Made by a program: the position numbers and the translations under genes. Positions 43,890 through 54,141 of a stretch of DNA of 64,000 nt are shown here, piece after piece; the stretch's first letter is position 1, and each line of letters begins with the position of its first letter. The DNA lies in NCBI GenBank assembly GCA_026182355.1, contig JAPFBL010000105.1, positions 1,417,001 through 1,481,000 on the forward strand. Reading direction: 5' to 3'. This stretch comes from Hermatobates lingyangjiaoensis. Taxonomy: Eukaryota; Arthropoda; Insecta; Hemiptera; Hermatobatidae. The notes below the pieces were generated by a model. It searched no databases. It saw only the letters and a program-made list of their open reading frames with translations, and had not been told where the DNA came from.

Positions 43890-44235
43890 GGAGTGGTTGG
43901 TGCAGTCTACTGCGATTCACATGTGAGATGGCGGCGAGCGCAAGAGGTGGGCCATAGGCTCTATGGTAATGAAGGAATAGTGTTTGGACAAGACTTTAGG
44001 AAGACCTTGTTCTTGACATTAGTGTGGTGAGTGGGGCCTAGGAAGTGGGCGGGAGTGACGGCGAGCGAGCATGTGTGCGAGAGAGAACTCGTTTCGGCAC
44101 GACCTTGGCTGCCAAGGTCCAGCAGGCTCCCGCCTTCCTCTTCGCGCTCTCGCTCTTCGCAATCCCCTGCCGCGCTTGCTTGTCATCCCAGACCCTGCTT
44201 AACGTCTCCGCTCCTTCACCGTCCTTTCAAATCAA
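43890..44235. other. GC-rich island, possible promoter or 5-prime exon
   Basis: CpG-containing sequence (GAGATGGCGGCGAGCGCAAG; GGCGGGAGTGACGGCGAGCG; CTCTTCGCGCTCTCGCTCTT). GATGGCGGCGAGCGC offers an ATG, but the frame is short. Two overlapping frames of about 69 codons show no known protein. This is the strongest candidate host promoter in the window, still only by composition. Confidence 0.4.
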
Positions 44236-44239
44236 TTTA

Positions 44240-45740
44240 AGCAGCCATTAGTGCTATCAATTGTTCATCACATTCTATTTGAGTGGTCAAAAAGTGATTC
44301 GTATAAAATAACAATAATATAGTTAATAAGAATTAACTATACGCGTCGTGTTTACTATTTATTCAACTATTACAATAATGTATATTTCAGATAATCAATG
44401 GTGGTGAGTTTTATTCTGCAAACTATAAGGTCTTGAAGAAGCTTTACTAGTCAAATACAGTCTTTCATCGAGTAGCGTGGGTTCACTCTTCTCAGGCTCA
44501 CTATATCTCCTCACAGGTATATGCAAATTTTGACCATGGAACTCGGCAGCACAGAAGCAGTTTTACAGAAACCCCTCGATTCCCACTCTTTGGGAGCGTG
44601 AACTCTAGACGGGTTTATTTCGGCCACTCTACTTTTCACATTTACCTAGCTAAATTATCTAATATCAAGGAATTCTGCAGCATACCAGTAATTTTATTTT
44701 TTCAAACAATTGAAATAAGCACGTTTATCCCAAAAACTTAATAGTGGGATCAATAAAAATATAATTTATATTTAAAACGAATATTAAAAGTTTTAATCGA
44801 AATCAAGCACAAACCATAAACGATTTGGTAAAGAATTTCATACGAAGCAAACGAAGCTTGATTAACTTGAGCGAGTAGTCTAAGGTGATTTCGGGCAGAT
44901 AAACAATTGTCAATTACTCTATAACTGAGAAGTGCAATGAAAATAAGCAATATTTTCTCATCCCTTGAGAAAATCAGCCGTTCAACTACCCATTCCTATT
45001 TAATCACCTTGATGGTGAAACTAATCTCCAAAAGAAGAAAATATCTAACCAAATTTTAAATGTTGGTAAAATTATATAGAAATATATATATGCATGACAT
45101 TATTGTTAAGATAAGATGGTGTGTTTTTAAAAGTGTTTAAAATTGAAAATTTATAACTGAACAGATGAAAAGATGGGTGTCAAAATTTGTGAATGTAGAA
45201 AGAGCTTATCAGAGCATGAAATGTTCAAGTATTAATGTATAAATATTTACTTCCAGAGCTTTTCTATAGCGGAGATTCTACAACGTAACCCAAGCAATGA
45301 TCGAGGGTCTAATCCGTTAGAAATATCGGATTCTTAAACAAACATTCTCAACTCTTTAGTGCAAAACATTAAAATATATTAAATAGTATTACAATTCATT
45401 TCAAAAATATCCAATATTTTACGAAATGTTTCCAAGAGCCTAAAAATAGTATTTCTGTCCAAATTGTTGGAGAAATAGCATTTGGAAAATAATATCTTTA
45501 ACAGAATAGTACGTATAATTTTACGTCTTAATCTAACAGAAAAGGACTAACATTCATGGTATGGAAGTGCATAAACCCATATTACTTCTTTAAAAATTGA
45601 AATATAGTTTTTATTATCTGATACTGTCTTTCTGAATTGAAATAATTGGTAGTTTCTACTTATTGTTTCAAGAAGAAGTTTTAGGAATCCTTCAGATTTT
45701 TTTCATACTCAATTAATAATTCTCTGCAATTATATCAAAA
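44240..45740. other. AT-rich stretch without recognisable genes
   Basis: No repeat or coding signal was recognised. Confidence 0.5.
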
Positions 45741-45754
45741 CGATTGCACCATTC

Positions 45755-46195
45755 ACAATCACAATGCTTGTATGAATCGCAGTCGCAGTTCATATGCAAT
45801 CGCAATTACAATCCTTGTACAAATAACAATCACAATGTGTGTACATATCTCAACTGCAGTGCTTTACAAATCACAGTCACAATGCGTGTACATATCTCAA
45901 TTGCAGAGCTTGTACAAATCACAATCACAATGCGTGTACATATCTCAATTACAGTGCTTGTACAAATCACAATCACAATGCGTGTACATATCTCAATTGC
46001 AGTTTTTTACAAATCGCAATCACAATACGTGTACATATCTCAACTGCAGTGCTTTACAAACCACAGTCACAATGCTTGTACAAATTGCAATTGCAGTGCT
46101 TATGCAAATCACAGTCTCAATGCTTATAAAAATCGAAATCGCTATGCTTTTACAAATAGAATCGTAGTGCTTGTACAAAAGCATAACCTGTTGCG
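45755..46195. repeat. 24-bp satellite with 48-bp higher-order unit
   Basis: Alternating monomers CTTGTACAAATCACAATC+ACAATG and CGTGTACATATCTCAATT+GCAGTG are related 24-mers. In the centre they alternate exactly with a 48-bp period (45,885-46,060) and diverge outward. Since 24 is a multiple of 3, all three plus frames stay open for up to 154 codons as an artefact. Confidence 0.92.
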
Positions 46196-46199
46196 ACTA

Positions 46200-48385
46200 G
46201 AACATTAGACTGTACTTAATGTACTAAATCTTTCAGTTTCCTTATAATAAGATCAATTTAAGAGACCCTAACATTTTGTTTGCCATTCTGAATATCTAAA
46301 GACAAAATTTTCTTTCACTTAATGGAACTAGTTAATTTTTTGGTTCTTCCAGATTAATTGTTTATCAAATTCATTATTTTTTAGAGGAGTCATCTATAAA
46401 GAATAAACATAAGATTTTATCTATTCTTGAGATGTCCAATCCATCGCAATATATCAGACAATAGTTAACCTTTTATATTTTTATCTGCATATATAAAAAT
46501 GAGTCATCACACCTCGCACATACGGATAATTTCATTTAAATGTGATTATTTTTGCACACGGCTACCCAATCTTTTACTTGAAAAATTACACAAATAATTT
46601 TTTTTATATGATTAATGTACCTGGAAAAGATCAAATAATTATACCCGTTCTAAAGTAAAAGAATCTTTTACAAAAAGTTATGGATTTTTAATAACATAAT
46701 AAAAACTATTTTGCGAGTATTAACATGTTTTTACAAGCTTCAATACGTCATTAATTCAATTATTGTAAAATATTATTGGTTTATAAGCACAAGTTGTTTG
46801 AAATAACAGGAATTAGTAATTGACAAATGACTGAAGTTCTGTAAGGTTGCGCTCGCTGATTGATTTACCACAGTCTCGCCGCCTGCTTTAGCAGAAAACA
46901 CGCAATTACCCTTCAGTTATTCCCTCTCCATTCCTATCCATATTCCCCACCCATCGCTACACTTCTCATCATAATGAAGCGTCGTCCTTATTGCCAGAGT
47001 CATTCTGTCCTTTCTTTTCATCGCTTTTGGTATCCGTTCATCGAACAAGTTCATTACATTTTTTATAAAGATCAAGCTGTTTGTTATACTTTTAATCATA
47101 GAAAAAAACTTGAATAGTAAAACTAGAAAAAAAGTTATTTATGCTGTTTGCGTTTAATAATGAATATTTACAGTTTTTTAATCTGACATCAACTAATAGA
47201 AAAGTTGTACTTGATAAGTTACCTTAAATGCGTAAATAACATATGCTGACTACAAAGCAAAGGATAACAAGCTTCTGAAGCATTCAAAACTAATTATTGT
47301 TTTAATATAAAACGTATAATATTAAAGTTGTATTTGGTAGTTATTCGAAGTGTAGAAGAAAATAATGGATGCTTAGAAAACATAGGAATTCATCCACACA
47401 GTGCTGGTCTAATTCGACTGCAAAATGTTTGCGAAGTTCCTTTTCTTGATGTATTAAAGTTTTATGTTGAAGGAAATTTTAAATAAAAAAAAATGATAAT
47501 TGACTATAAAATACAAGGTTGTTTATAAATCAAAGCATAATTCATGCAAAAATGTCTTCAACATCATAAACGTTATCTGAAATATTTAGAATATCTATTT
47601 AATATTTACTTAAATTAAATTAAGATATTAATTTACAAGCTGCAATGCTTGAACTGTAACTAGATAAAACTACAGAAATAAATCACGTTTATTAAAGTAA
47701 ATAGTTTTTGTAGTTTGTTGTAAAATTCAAGCAGTAGTTTTTTGAAGTATCTGTTTGACTAAAAAATGTTCGTGTTTAAATTACATCAAGCCTGTTTGCA
47801 GTCAAGTCACATTTAAAGGGGCTTGGACAGTAAGTCCTCCATTGCAATGCTTGTCAAGGTCACCTCGGCCAAAACACACCAGCTCTTCAAAAACCACAAA
47901 GCGATAACGTGATTTTTTAATACCTCGGTCACCATAATTGCCACGGCTTCTTACACTGATGTGATTTTTTAACTATGGTAATTAAACCAAAGCGTTAAAT
48001 TTGCTTTTTAAGAAAAGTGAATAAATGTTTGATCAAACCATTTCATAACATTATCACTGTTATAACTCTAAGCTTATATTTCAAGCAAGTTGAATATGTT
48101 CAGAGTGCTTTCATAAATATGAACCAAAAAAGCTGGAAGGTTGAGTCCTGTTTAAGTAATATAAGTAAGTAAAGTATTTTAAGTGCTGAACATATGCGCT
48201 GAAAAGAAAAGAAGAAACACGGGACTAACGAGACTTGAGAGAGATTCTTGAATATTGCATCCAAAGAGTCGACATGAATTTGCTTACCGACGTCTACATA
48301 ATGAAGAGAACAGTTACGACTCACTGGTGTCAACAATCTTCAATCCACATAGACTAGATTAATGAAATAAAAATATTAGATTGAA
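46200..48385. other. AT-rich stretch without recognisable genes
   Basis: A less AT-rich patch at 46,860-47,050 has weak frames on both strands. None is recognised. Confidence 0.5.
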
Positions 48386-48394
48386 AAGATTTGT

Positions 48395-48740
48395 TGTGGG
48401 AGCCGAGTGTGGCCTAAGAGATAGAGAGCCTAGCCTACCTGTCTTTACTACTGAAGATTGCAGGTTTAAATCTCGACCATGATACACGGCATTTATGTTA
48501 AATATGGAATGTCTTGTGCACAACCTTTGGAAAGGGGGTAAAATCTCGGGACTAAAGGATGCTAGGTATTCATAAAAGTCCCTACTATAATAAAGTTATA
48601 GTCGAAGGTAACCTAGAACCCCTGATACGAGTACAGTATAAGTATTAACCCGGTCAGGTCTCTCACCCATTGCTAAAAGTTTATTTCAAATAAACTAAAC
48701 TTTTCCTGTCCATAGAAAAGCATTAAAAGTGAAACCTTTT
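48395..48740 (+). repeat. tRNA-derived SINE, diverged
   Basis: GGGAGCCGAGTGTGGCCTAA, then GCAGGTTTAAATCTCGACC (B-box-like), then a body with ATTCATAAAAGTCCCTAC and an end ATAGAAAAGCATTAAAAGTG. It keeps the order of the 16-kb SINE. Confidence 0.65.
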
Positions 48741-48779
48741 ATTTAAGGACGTCGGAAATAAACAAAAATTTAAAATTTT

Positions 48780-49085
48780 CTAAAATTAACCATCTTATAG
48801 TTTATTTACCGCCTTATAGTGTAGATGTGCCCTATTATTTGGAGGCTATATTGCCTGATGGGAAAGTCACTTATTCGAACGTAATGCGTTTTTAGGCAAA
48901 TTTTTTTTCTCCTAAACTGGTTCTTCTAATTTATAACAGAGTCTTCAAATTTGGAAATATCATGGAAATCAGAGAAACAATTAATGAAAAAATTCTCAGC
49001 TTTATAAACAACTCAAAATATATTCTTTAATAATATGTAATAATCTTGACTTATGATTGAGTCTGAGAGTTTGTGAGACGGATAT
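48780..49085 (+). repeat. Family R copy, 3-prime half
   Basis: GCGTTTTTAGGCAAATTTTT, TCTCCTAAACTGGTTCTTCT, then TAATAATCTTGACTTATGAT follow the 49.4-kb copy; the 5-prime half is missing. Confidence 0.6.
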
Positions 49086-49089
49086 TAGT

Positions 49090-49410
49090 CATTCTTGTGG
49101 ACAGATCAGGTTTTGACATGAGTATCTGGAAACATAGGAATACCTGGGAATGAGGCAGTAAACAATTTGGAAATATTTGGAACCAAACAATTGGAATCCT
49201 GCATCTGGAGTATTTTTTCACAACACACATCTGCTTTTGCATGAGTGGAACTGCGAAATAGATCAAGAAAAAAGCAGCCAAAAGGTAATGACAATAAGCA
49301 GGTCCAATTAAGTTGAAAAAGGTAATTCATTTGAAGCTGAACATACATTTGAAATACTACTGCAACTTCAAAGGGAGGGGTTCAAAATATATGTAGAACA
49401 TCTATTAGAA
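49090..49410. other. No gene seen
   Basis: Less AT-rich. Two overlapping minus frames (76 and 80 codons) are not recognised. Confidence 0.4.
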
Positions 49411-49414
49411 TATT

Positions 49415-49910
49415 TACTTTACTATAAGTAAACTATAGTGATTGTGAAAAAATTCGATCTCGAGATTTTGACGGAATTACATGTTTTGAGACCCCAGAAG
49501 TCGTTTTATGAATTTTTTTTCATAAAGTCTGCGTGTGTGTGAGAGAGAGAGGATGTATGGTTGAGTGTGTACTCACAAATTTGTGTAGATGCTACTGTCC
49601 ACAATCTTCGATGGATCAAATTGATGTTTTACACAAAAATGGACCTCATAATGTACATTTCTTGTATTGTTTGAAAGCAATTATGTATGACTGGAAAATC
49701 ATTTTTTTATCAAAATGTGTTTTCAGATAATTTTTTTCTTCTAAACTACTAATTCTAGTGTCTTGCAATTTTTGTATTATTCTTGAGCCTACCTACAAAA
49801 GTAATTACTGAACAAATTTTCAGATTTTTAAAACCGCAGAAAATTATTTTTTTTAATAAAATGTAATCATTTTGACTTATCATTCAATCTGAAAGCTTGT
49901 AAAGTGATAC
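49415..49910 (+). repeat. Family R MITE-like element, reference copy
   Basis: Starts CTTTACTATAAGTAAACTAT; landmarks are TCTCGAGATTTTGACGGAAT, GTGTGTGTGAGAGAGAGAGG, CCACAATCTTCGATGGATCA, CTTCTAAACTACTAATTCTA. It ends near TCATTTTGACTTATCATTC. There is no coding potential and no matching inverted right end here, unlike the 15.2-kb copy. Confidence 0.72.
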
Positions 49911-51315
49911 AAGCTATACTATTTGAAGGTTTAAAATGAAATTAAACCCAAAAATAGAGCACCATTTGGTGCATGGGTTGAGGTAAATTATTTGAAGTTA
50001 CATTTTTAAAGGGGCGTTACAATCCATTTTCTTTTTTCAGATAATGTTTTTTTGACGCTAAACGATTCATTAAATAACAATGAAATTTTGGCAAAAGATT
50101 GAAAAGAAAATTTGAAATTCGTAAAAAAATTCATGAAATTAAAATTATGGCATAGAGAAATAATAAAATATGGCAAATAAAACTATAAAAACTGAATATT
50201 CATCCTGGACTAACGGATCACCTGCTGTACTTGTCGAATTTGTTTACATTTATTTACATTGTTTACATTGGCATAGGAATATTTTAAGACTGAAATAACA
50301 TTGATGTTTAGAGGTTTAATTAAAATTTGAATTTATTCAATTACTTAATTTGAGAAGTAATAAGAATAAAATTATTGCATACAGTCTAATTACTCATATT
50401 TATTGTTTTTAAAAATATGAAGCTTCCAGCTATAAAATTTTTAAATTATACTGAAAAATCGGCTTTGAATTTGATTTCAGTGTTTAAAACTCGCTAATTA
50501 CTGATATTTTTTACCAATATATTTACAGGAACCTTATAATAACCTTACAGCTGAGGACGCAGGCAAAAGCTACACTCTCTCAGAGTAAATTAAATTTTTA
50601 TGATTTTTGACAAAAAGGAAAGGAAAGTATTTTATAAAAGATCAAAATGTAAAACCTAATTCAAAATTGATAACATCTTTAAAAAAAAATTGCCGTATTA
50701 TTAAATTTTTTGCTTGAACAAATGAAATTTACTGTCTGATAAACTGTGCAAGATTCTTGATTTTTATTCAAATAAGACACTTGGTTTTATGAGCATTAAA
50801 TAAATGAAGTAATTAAAATCATCAGTTATTAAATGATGTTTGGCATCACGTAGGTGGCTGGTATTCATTTTGAGTAAAGACGTTCAAAAAAATTTAAACT
50901 TTTGTAAAATTTAAACTTTAGTAATCATATCATGTTCTTAGGTGACCGTAACTACAATGTCAAACAAGACAATTTATTGTGTACTTATTTAAATCAGTAT
51001 AAGTTATATTCGTTACTAGAATGAGCCTTAGTATCATCTAATTGAAATGATCAATTAAATGTCATTTTTTCTAGACATATACCTACAGTCAGATTTTATG
51101 AAACATACTTATCCGATCCCAAACCAATATACGCGATATTAGATCATCAGGAACACAAGATAATATACATGATATCGAGCCGATTGGAACAGGAAGTTCA
51201 ATTTTTAACCATTTCTACTAAAATTTTTGGAGCTAATAAATGTTTCTAATTCATAACGATAGTTAAATAAATTAAACAAAAAATCAATTGTTTGGCAAGA
51301 AGTTTGATATTATGA
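49911..51315. other. AT-rich stretch without recognisable genes
   Basis: No motif was recognised. Confidence 0.5.
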
Positions 51316-51350
51316 TGACTTATAGTAAAGTCGAGTGTAGGCCACCCCAG
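51290..51350 (+). repeat. MITE-like right end
   Basis: TTGTTTGGCAAGAAGTTTGA, then ACTTATAGTAAAGTCGAGTG and TAGGCCACCCCAG, as at 29.87 kb. Confidence 0.7.
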
Positions 51351-51764
51351 TTTTTTTTATTTAACTACAATGAATGGAAGCCGTGTTTGACATTTCACGA
51401 AGCAAGCAGACTCTCTGTCTAGGAGTCGTATACATTTTTTATCACATTATATCTGAATGCGAGCCAATTGTCTTGAAGAGGATAAAGATTTTTTCCCATT
51501 AATCATAAAACCTATATAAGTAAGGTATACTTCTTTACAAACATTTATGAAGGTCATTAAACATCTTTAAATTTGAAGTTAAATTTAGTTGCAACAATAG
51601 AATTCACAATATAGCAGGTGCAGGTGCAGAGCGTACGAGCGTTATAACAGAACATAATAATAACATGTCACATTGATGAAGGATTTCAAGTTTCTTTAAT
51701 TGATAGAATGGTTATAGCCACATGTAAACTAATGATACATTATTGATTGAAATGTATGTTTAGT

Positions 51765-51855
51765 CACATTAAAATTAAATAATAACTCATTTGGCTTTCA
51801 ATTGATTTGATATTATATTTACTTATAGTAAGTAGAACCCAGGCCACTCCAGACT
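51765..51855 (+). repeat. MITE-like right end, second copy
   Basis: AATTAAATAATAACTCATTT, TTGATTTGATATTATATTTA, CTTATAGTAAG and AGGCCACTCCAGAC repeat the end at 51.3 kb about 500 bp later in the same orientation. Confidence 0.65.
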
Positions 51856-52490
51856 TTTTTTTCATTGAATAGATATTCAACACAAGCACTTAACGATGCC
51901 TCAACATATTACCAACAGGAATGAAAAAAATTTCGATGGTGTTCAAAAACAAAAAAATTCTATTTTTGGCCCAAATGTTTAAAAATGTTCATTTCTATTA
52001 TATTTTTGTAAAAACTGTGACTAATTAATGATAATGTTAAATTTATTAAGTTTGAATAAATATTAAAGCTAACTTTGGTTTCATGAGTAGACTATTTTAT
52101 GAGTAAGACTGACTGCCTTATAGAAATTAAATGCTTTAAAATCATCAGTGTTTTACACTATAACATTTATATTATATCTTGGGCAGCATAACGCTTGTAA
52201 GGTCTACTTATATTTTAATTTATATTTGTTAGTAACTTTTCAAGGAAACCTGAACAGAAATTAACTTTAGTGGGAACATCAGAAACTGCTTTCAAAAAGC
52301 CTAATGTCTGAAAAGAAATTATGAAAGTTCTGAATGAAGAACTAATTAATAATCATCTAATTAGGCTTGAGATGTTATGAGAAAGTTTATAAAATGGTTT
52401 CAGCATAAACAAATATATTGAGAAAAGTTTCTACACTGTGCAAGAAAGTCATAATGGTATAAAGAGTGCATTTAATTTAAAGTTAGAGTC
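51856..52490. other. No gene seen
   Basis: AT-rich, nothing recognised. Confidence 0.5.
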
Positions 52491-52494
52491 AGGT

Positions 52495-52760
52495 GTGGTT
52501 TGATAGGTGCGTGCCTGCCTGTCATACAGAATATTGCAAGTTTCATTGGGGTAGATTGGACAATAGTCTTGAGATTGTACGATATCAGGTCCTTGTTAAA
52601 GATCCCTAAAAACTAATAAACTCATGTAAGGAAAAATTTAGGACTGCCAATACAGAAGTAAGTCAGTCGAAGCTAAGCGATAACAAAAATGACTGCCAGA
52701 AAACGAATTTCTCACTAAAACAGCATTAAAAGTCTGTAACTGCAAGGGTTGGAAACACAC
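52495..52760 (+). repeat. tRNA-derived SINE, diverged
   Basis: The tRNA part is weak (GTGCGTGCCTGCCTGTCATA...GCAAGTTTCATTGG). The body is clear: TGTACGATATCAGGTCCTTG, TTAAAGATCCCTA and ACAGCATTAAAAGTCTGTAA, as in the 16-kb copy. Confidence 0.7.
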
Positions 52761-52954
52761 AAATATCTTAATATAGAATTCATATTATATTTTCAACAAG
52801 AAATTATTTCTATTAACATAGATTTGACTAATAAATGCTTTCTATGTCTTAATTTACATCTAAAATATTTACATACCTGCACAATGTTAGTACCATTGAG
52901 GTTACTATGATTTATATTATTAATATGGGAAACCGTCGTACCGGAGTAAGATGA

Positions 52955-53000
52955 TCTTGGAGTTCTTGGAGCGCTTTCGGACGTTGTCCATCTTCGATCG
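52955..53000 (-). ncRNA. Hammerhead-like motif (family C, left arm)
   Basis: Minus strand: UCGAAGA (CUGA box altered), U, GGAC-AAC-GUCC, GAA, AGCGCU, C, CAAGAACUCC. Stem II is perfect, and the stem III palindrome AGCGCU lies at 52,970-52,975. Confidence 0.6.
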
Positions 53001-53051
53001 ATAGATCGGTTAGTTAGATTAACCTATCCATCGATCAAATATATAGGTTAG

Positions 53052-53100
53052 TTGCGATGGAAGATGGACAACGTCTGAAAGCGCTCCAACAACTCCAAGA
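53052..53100 (+). ncRNA. Hammerhead-like motif (family C, right arm)
   Basis: GUUG, CGA, UGGAAGA, U, GGAC-AAC-GUCU, GAA (53,077-53,079), AGCGCU, C, CAAC. GUUG and CAAC could form stem I. The CUGANGA box carries changes, as in the left arm. Confidence 0.6.
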
Positions 53101-53130
53101 TCATCTTAGGAGGTACGACGGTTTCTCATA

Positions 53131-54020
53131 TTAATAATATAAAATATCTACGATCTCTCTATTGTGAATGTCATTAATACAACTAAACTAATGACTGCTA
53201 GTCAACGTATCTTCTATTGTCAATTAAAATAATTTATTTTTGTGAAACTTACAGACAAAAAAGAAAATCAGTTGTTTAATTCTGATGACAGTTAATAAAA
53301 TAGTCATTGACTGGTTTTATTTCTTGAAATTATACTGAACATTTGTAACTGAACAACCCAGTAAGAGACAATGAACGACTTGAACTGTAATAAATCTTAC
53401 TTTGAAGAACCACGGTAGCTGTGGTTCAAACTGAATCGCATTGATAGGTATATCAATTAATAAATCAGCTGTACTTCAAGTAATTAATGCTTGTGTTTAA
53501 TAAGAAACCGAATACTCGCCACAATATCCTTGCATGTGCATATCTTTTTAGGTAATAGTCTTCTATACTGTTTCCAATAATTTCTCTTATATTTAGAGTG
53601 CTCCCTGGATGCACTCTCTGAAATGGCAGAACACAGGTCTCTTGTCACATTTTACTTATTTTCTGAGAAGGACAATAAACAGTGTTCCAGAGATCAATAC
53701 AAGGGCATAATTATACAAGTTTTCATCAATATTTCGCATCTTACGTCATACTGAACTGAGTTTTGTTAGTGATTTTGTAGACAGTGTTATTTCTCATAAA
53801 TACTTATATATGTAGAAATAAAAATGAAAATATCTCTCAGGATTCATCTTCTCTTCGAACATTCTTCTGAGAATGAAGTATTGAAACAAACATGGCAAAC
53901 AGAATAGATAAATGAAATCACCATCAAATTCACTTCTAAATTTAAAATTCCCGGTCATTTTAAGTGTTGTGCTAGGAAGTATTCAGTAATTTGAGTGCAA
54001 TGTGCCTGTACAGGAGAGCA
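53131..54020. other. No gene seen
   Basis: AT-rich, with no motif before the ribozyme remnant at 54.03 kb. Confidence 0.5.
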
Positions 54021-54023
54021 ATT

Positions 54024-54070
54024 ATTCTTCTGATATAAACGAATTTAAAATATAGAAGTGAGTTTCCAAA
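54024..54070 (+). ncRNA. Hammerhead-like remnant (family D) upstream of the large PLE ORF
   Basis: UUCUGAUAUAAACGAAUUUA followed by AAAUAUAGAAGUGAGUUUCC. The second half equals the family D end at 6.57 kb (AUAUAGAAGUGAGUU) and the first half keeps CUGAU. Stem II is destroyed. It lies about 75 bp before the RT ORF on the same strand, where a preceding PLE repeat would be. Confidence 0.5.
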
Positions 54071-54119
54071 GTGATTTCCATGGTTTTACTTTACTATCAG
54101 TATAGTGATGTGAAAAAAT

Positions 54120-54141
54120 TATATATATATATATATATATC
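54120..54141. repeat. (AT)n at the PLE ORF boundary
   Basis: Short (AT)n tract that passes in frame into the ORF as alternating Tyr-Ile. (AT)n has no stop codon in any frame. Confidence 0.9.

Larger units (their letters stand above)
52926..53130. repeat. Inverted repeat of family C ribozyme ends
   Basis: GGGAAACCGTCGTACCGGAG at the left is mirrored by AGGAGGTACGACGGTTTCTC at the right. Arms of about 85 bp each contain a hammerhead-like motif, and the centre (about 53,010-53,045) carries AACCTATCCATCGATC/ATATAGGTT. Confidence 0.88.

Noticed and set aside
45755..46195. Regular repeats resembling a CRISPR array
   Set aside because: The units are contiguous with no unique spacers, and the surroundings are animal DNA. 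It is a satellite.
45744..46208. Open frame of 154 codons rich in Ser-Gln-Asn-His-Cys, plus two overlapping open frames
   Set aside because: All three frames are open because the 24-bp satellite period is a multiple of 3. It is repeat-encoded with no start context or non-repeat part.
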